A stretch of DNA of 59,134 nucleotides from a virus: positions 1-59,134 of the IMG/VR virus record IMGVR_UViG_3300046012_000561; one strand, written 5' to 3'. The notes under the pieces were generated by a model. The model made no database searches, had not been told where the DNA came from, and was given only the letters and a program-made list of their open reading frames with translations. Positions 56,778 to 59,134 of this stretch are shown piece by piece. The position numbers and the translations under genes were made by a program. Position 1 is the stretch's first letter. Each line of letters begins with the position of its first letter.

Positions 56778-57317
56778 ATGGAGATCAGTGGCCCCGCCTG
56801 GTGCGCGATGTTTCCCACCAGCGAAAGCCTGGAAGACCTCTGCCCGGCCTTCCGGTCTGATGTCGCAGGTTTCATCGGCGCGTTGCGCGCGGGTGGAGCT
56901 TCGGTGTCGATTGCCGCCACCTATCGCCCACCGCAGCGGGCCTATCTCATGCACTGGGCCTGCATGATCGGCACGGGTGGGCAAGACCCGGCTGCGATAC
57001 CGGTGATGCCCGGCGTGGAAATCGACTGGACCCATGGCGGTGATCGTGTGTCCGCCAAGGCTGCGGCCAAGGCGATGATGGCCGGGTATAATATCGCGTT
57101 CCCCGCCGCCCTGGTCAGCCGCCACACCCAGAGGCGGGCGATCGACATGACCATCCATGTCCCTGCCGGTGCCACCATCATCCCCCATCTGGGCTTGCCT
57201 GTTCGCTTCGCGGAATCCTGCGACGGCATGGATCCACGCCTCCATGCCATCGGCAAGACCTTCGGCGTCATCAAGCTGGTATCCGACAGGCCGCATTGGT
57301 CTGACGATGGGCATTGA
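56778..57317 (+). CDS. Peptidoglycan endopeptidase endolysin (M15-like)
   Basis: A 179-residue protein. The zinc ligands of an M15-type D-Ala peptidase fold are visible: SRHTQRRAIDMTI (His116, Asp123) and RPHWSDDG (His173). It would cut peptide bonds in peptidoglycan. No signal peptide or cell-wall-binding domain is seen, so it needs the holin. It lies between holin and spanins, and with the lysozyme reduced to a remnant it is the likely active endolysin. Confidence 0.83.
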   Translation: MEISGPAWCAMFPTSESLEDLCPAFRSDVAGFIGALRAGGASVSIAATYRPPQRAYLMHWACMIGTGGQDPAAIPVMPGVEIDWTHGGDRVSAKAAAKAMMAGYNIAFPAALVSRHTQRRAIDMTIHVPAGATIIPHLGLPVRFAESCDGMDPRLHAIGKTFGVIKLVSDRPHWSDDGH

Positions 57318-57329
57318 CGGGGGACAACC

Positions 57330-57599
57330 ATGAGCGACGGCGGCGTTCCAAATCTCACCAGCCTGAAGATCGAGAACCCGAAGCTGCGGGATGTCGCCGC
57401 CTTCATCGGTGAGGTCGCGCGGCCGTTCGCCATCATCATCACCGCCGGCTGCGCGGGATGGTCTTCGATCACCCTGGCGCTGAAGGTCAACAGCACAGAA
57501 GCAGCGGTCTTCATCGGCGCGGTCTATCTCGGTGTGGGCTCGCTCTACATCGGCAAGGCCTGGGAAAAGGTCACGCAGATCAAGCAGGGAGGTTCCTGA
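57330..57599 (+). CDS. Membrane protein of the lysis region
   Basis: An 89-residue protein. After a 25-residue polar N-terminus come two hydrophobic stretches (FAIIITAGCAGWSSITLAL and AAVFIGAVYLGVGSLYIG) and a short basic tail, giving two transmembrane helices. It could be a second holin or a pinholin. The inner spanin starts on its stop. Confidence 0.72.
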   Translation: MSDGGVPNLTSLKIENPKLRDVAAFIGEVARPFAIIITAGCAGWSSITLALKVNSTEAAVFIGAVYLGVGSLYIGKAWEKVTQIKQGGS

Positions 57600-58090
57600 T
57601 GGCCGGACCACTGGGACTTGCGGAAGAGGCTGCCGAAGTCGCCATGCCGGGCCTCAAGATCGGGAAGTGGATCGTGGTCGGCATCGTGGCGCTGATTCTG
57701 GCCGGGCTTGCCGGATGGGTAATCTGGAAGCTGTTCTTCGCCCAACACGCGGCCGAGCAGAAATCCGCCATCGTCCAGGCCCAAGGCCAGGGCGAAATCG
57801 ACAAGGCCGGTGCGCTGGCCGGACAGGATGCCGTCCCCATCATCGTCAAGAACTACAACACCGGCGCCGCCATCGACGCCAAAACGCAGGAGGCCATCCG
57901 TGACATTCTCAAAGCCCAGGGCGCAGCGCAGGCTATTGATCCTGCTGTCGCTGACCTTGGTCGCCGCGCTATCTGCCTGCGTACAAGCGCCGCCGGTCTT
58001 CTTGAATGCCAACACCTGTTCGAGCCTGATACCGGAGGACTGGTACATGACGGGGATTCCCAGCCTTCCCCCGCCGCAGAAAGGCGATGA
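57599..58090 (+). CDS. Inner-membrane spanin (Rz-like)
   Basis: A 163-residue protein with one N-terminal transmembrane helix (KWIVVGIVALILAGLAGWVI) and a long helical periplasmic part (HAAEQKSAIVQAQGQGEIDK, then TQEAIRDILKAQG), as in Rz-type i-spanins. The C-terminal part overlaps the outer spanin in another frame; residues after about 120 are probably shaped by that overlap. It pairs with the lipoprotein encoded within it to disrupt the outer membrane at lysis. Confidence 0.72.
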   Translation: MAGPLGLAEEAAEVAMPGLKIGKWIVVGIVALILAGLAGWVIWKLFFAQHAAEQKSAIVQAQGQGEIDKAGALAGQDAVPIIVKNYNTGAAIDAKTQEAIRDILKAQGAAQAIDPAVADLGRRAICLRTSAAGLLECQHLFEPDTGGLVHDGDSQPSPAAERR

Positions 58091-58253
58091 CACGGCGGGG
58101 GCCTGGATTTCCTTCGGGGTCGGTGAAAGCGGCCAGCTTGACAAGGCAAACGGGCAGACGCGCGATGCGGTCAGCATCGTGAAGAAATGCGAGGCGCGGG
58201 ACCAGGCGGCGGCTGACGCCATGAAGCCGAAGCCCTGGTTCCAGTTTTGGTGA
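57900..58253 (+). CDS. Outer-membrane lipoprotein spanin (Rz1-like), overlapping Rz
   Basis: A 117-residue product in the +1 frame relative to the inner spanin, starting at GTG 57900 with AGGAGG 6-7 nt upstream. It has a lipoprotein signal (RRLLILLSLTLVAALSAC) with Cys27 as the anchor and a soluble part containing IPSLPPPQKGDDTAGAW. The Pro-rich patch and the overlap with Rz fit an o-spanin. It shares about 190 bp with the i-spanin gene. Confidence 0.78.
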   Translation: MTFSKPRAQRRLLILLSLTLVAALSACVQAPPVFLNANTCSSLIPEDWYMTGIPSLPPPQKGDDTAGAWISFGVGESGQLDKANGQTRDAVSIVKKCEARDQAAADAMKPKPWFQFW

Positions 58254-58282
58254 GCGGCATCGATCCGCGGGAAGGGCTGCCG

Positions 58283-58624
58283 ATGCCGGATGATGTACAG
58301 CGTGCCCTTGGCCGCATCGAAGGAACGCAGAGTCAAATTCTTGCGGAGCTAAAAAGTCTCCGATCCGATTTTTGCGAGCACAAGAATGATGACCAGAGAA
58401 ATTTTTCCGGCGTGCGAAAACTCTTCTTCGAAAAGCTGGAAGAGCAGAACAAGACCCGTGAAAACCATCTGGGCGAACAAGACCGCAAGCTGGATGCGCT
58501 GAAGCAGGATTCAGACCGTGCCAAGGGCGCGGGTTGGGTAATCCTGGGCCTGCTTGGCGGCTTGGCGACTTTCGTGGGCGGGGCCGTGCTGGCCGTCATC
58601 AGCGGGTGGATCAAAGTGCATTAG
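58283..58624 (+). CDS. Helical membrane protein (DUF1515-like)
   Basis: A 113-residue protein: a long helix with heptad pattern (VQRALGRIEGTQSQILAELK, then KLEEQNKTRENHLGEQDRKL) and one C-terminal transmembrane segment (WVILGLLGGLATFVGGAVL). It resembles small phage proteins annotated as DUF1515. GGAAGGG precedes the ATG at 58283, so this start is preferred to the in-frame GTG at 58250 or TTG at 58247 that overlap the spanin stop. Confidence 0.7.
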   Translation: MPDDVQRALGRIEGTQSQILAELKSLRSDFCEHKNDDQRNFSGVRKLFFEKLEEQNKTRENHLGEQDRKLDALKQDSDRAKGAGWVILGLLGGLATFVGGAVLAVISGWIKVH

Positions 58625-58647
58625 CTGATTGCCGAATCGATAGATTG

Positions 58648-58682
58648 AAAGCCCTGCCGGGGAAGCCCGGTGGGGCTTTTTT
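58648..58682 (+). terminator. Rho-independent terminator ending the late operon
   Basis: AAGCCC (58649-58654) and CCGGG (58657-58661) pair with CCCGG (58666-58670) and GGGCTT (58673-58678) with a 2-nt internal bulge and a small loop, followed by TTTT. The stem of about 11 bp with a T-run is a strong terminator directly after the last late gene. Confidence 0.85.
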
Positions 58683-58686
58683 CGTT

Positions 58687-58896
58687 TCAGGGCGGCAGGA
58701 TGTCGGCAGGCCAGCATTTCGAGCAGAAGAACCGCGTCGGTTCGTGCCAGCTTCCAGAGACCGCCCAGACCGTCGTCTCGTAGCAGGTGAAGCCGCAACG
58801 GCAGGTTGGCTTCGGCGCCGCCGGCCGGGCCTGCTCAGCCTCCTGTGACGCCCTGATCCTTGCGAGCTTTTCCTGGTGGGGGCGGGGATTGGACAT
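58687..58896 (-). CDS. Small zinc-finger-like protein
   Basis: A 69-residue protein on the minus strand, convergent with the lysis genes. It has a basic, helical N-terminus and two Cys pairs (CRCGFTC and CSKC), a likely zinc site. It resembles the small Cys-rich proteins of the leftward operon. Function unknown. Confidence 0.62.
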   Translation of the reverse strand: MSNPRPHQEKLARIRASQEAEQARPAAPKPTCRCGFTCYETTVWAVSGSWHEPTRFFCSKCWPADILPP

Positions 58897-59134
58897 GGCG
58901 CGATTCTCTTGGGCCTGGGCGGGCCGGGTTCGCAGCCGGTAGCGGTATATAGAGCGGGGAACAGGGCGAGAACAACGGGTGAGGGGGCCGAAAGGAATTG
59001 CCTTTGCGGTTCAAAGGGCCCGAAAACGCCCTCACCTTTATGTAAGTCGTTGAAATCCTAGGTCAGATGGCAAAACCCTAGGGCGCACCATTCAATTTCT
59101 AGGCGCCTGAAATCGTTGCTGAAATCTGCCTTTC
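58897..59134. other. Right-edge non-coding segment with spaced CTAGG motifs
   Basis: I see no gene here. CTAGG occurs at 59058, 59078 and 59099, spaced 20 and 21 bp, each preceded by a TGAAAT-, AAAAC- or AATTT-like AT-rich stretch; TGAAATC also recurs at 59051, 59108 and 59120. The segment is the leader of the minus-strand gene at 58687. It could hold protein-binding sites, for example for integrase or a regulator, but no attachment core can be defined without the other end. Confidence 0.35.

Noticed and set aside
1-59134. Circular joining of the window ends to complete the integrase
   Set aside because: Continuing the integrase frame from base 1 into base 59134 gives a stop after 11 codons with no HxxR or Tyr motif, so the ends are not adjacent in a circle that restores the gene.
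1-59134. CRISPR arrays, rRNA genes, complete tRNA genes, insertion sequences
   Set aside because: No regular direct-repeat/spacer series, no rRNA-like stretch, no full tRNA and no transposase were recognised. The only repeats of note are operators, iterons and the Endonuclease VII flanks.

Overview
The window is almost wall-to-wall temperate phage DNA, read here as an integrated prophage (or its phage) of a high-GC alphaproteobacterium. The basis is the GC-rich codon use, the many ATGA/GTGA/TGATG stop-start overlaps, and gene families familiar from alphaproteobacterial temperate phages (N4-gp56-type capsid, PBSX-like terminase, ERF/YqaJ recombination pair, MT-A70 methylase, giant polyvalent virion protein). 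I see no host housekeeping gene. The left edge cuts through the integrase, so at least one prophage end lies outside the window. Species cannot be named from sequence alone.

Layout. (1) 1-17966, minus strand: one leftward early operon of about 44 tightly packed genes, ending in a tyrosine integrase. It carries many small zinc-finger-like or membrane peptides. It also has a translationally coupled block of HTH protein, acyl-carrier protein, NYN/PIN-like nuclease and HerA-like ATPase; a large ParB-type protein; a DnaQ-like exonuclease; two HNH nucleases; and a YqaJ exonuclease / ERF annealing recombination module. (2) 18000-19360: an immunity region. An S24 (LexA/CI-type) repressor is flanked by two operator clusters of a 14-bp TGGGAC-type dyad, two on the left and three on the right, spaced 22-23 bp. 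They sit in and next to the divergent early promoters, as in lambda OL/OR. A lipoprotein and a small membrane protein lie between the clusters. (3) 19360-27811, plus strand: cro-like gene, LexA-type winged-helix protein, RusA resolvase, second ParB-like protein, MT-A70 methylase, HNH nuclease, a replication initiator with iteron repeats inside its coding sequence (probable origin), a putative helicase-loader-type gene and a NusG-like protein.

(4) 27812-28426: a control segment with a GIY-YIG ORF, a tRNA-like relic and two hairpins ahead of the late genes. (5) 28427-49330: small genes, terminase small and large subunits, decoration-type proteins, an Endonuclease VII-like insertion on the opposite strand between direct repeats, portal, scaffold, N4-gp56-type major capsid, adaptor/tail proteins, a Trp-Asp repeat peptide, tail fibre and internal virion proteins. 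(6) 49340-55807: a 2155-residue virion protein with an HEAVH metalloprotease-like motif, a GNAT-like segment and an LPD38-like C-terminal region. A 66-codon ORF with a perfect Shine-Dalgarno is embedded in it out of frame. (7) 55804-58682: lysis region with small membrane peptides, a truncated lysozyme, a holin, a gene broken at a G8 tract, an M15-type endopeptidase endolysin, overlapping spanins and a strong terminator. The short genome-end segment after it has one minus-strand gene.

How it works together (inference): the S24 repressor shuts both early promoters and would be lost on SOS induction. The left operon then makes recombination and host-takeover proteins and the right operon makes Cro, replication and the NusG-like factor. 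That factor is well placed to carry RNA polymerase through the hairpins at 28347-28410 into the late operon. The best candidate for an undescribed system is the HTH / ACP / NYN nuclease / HerA ATPase block at 5617-8448.
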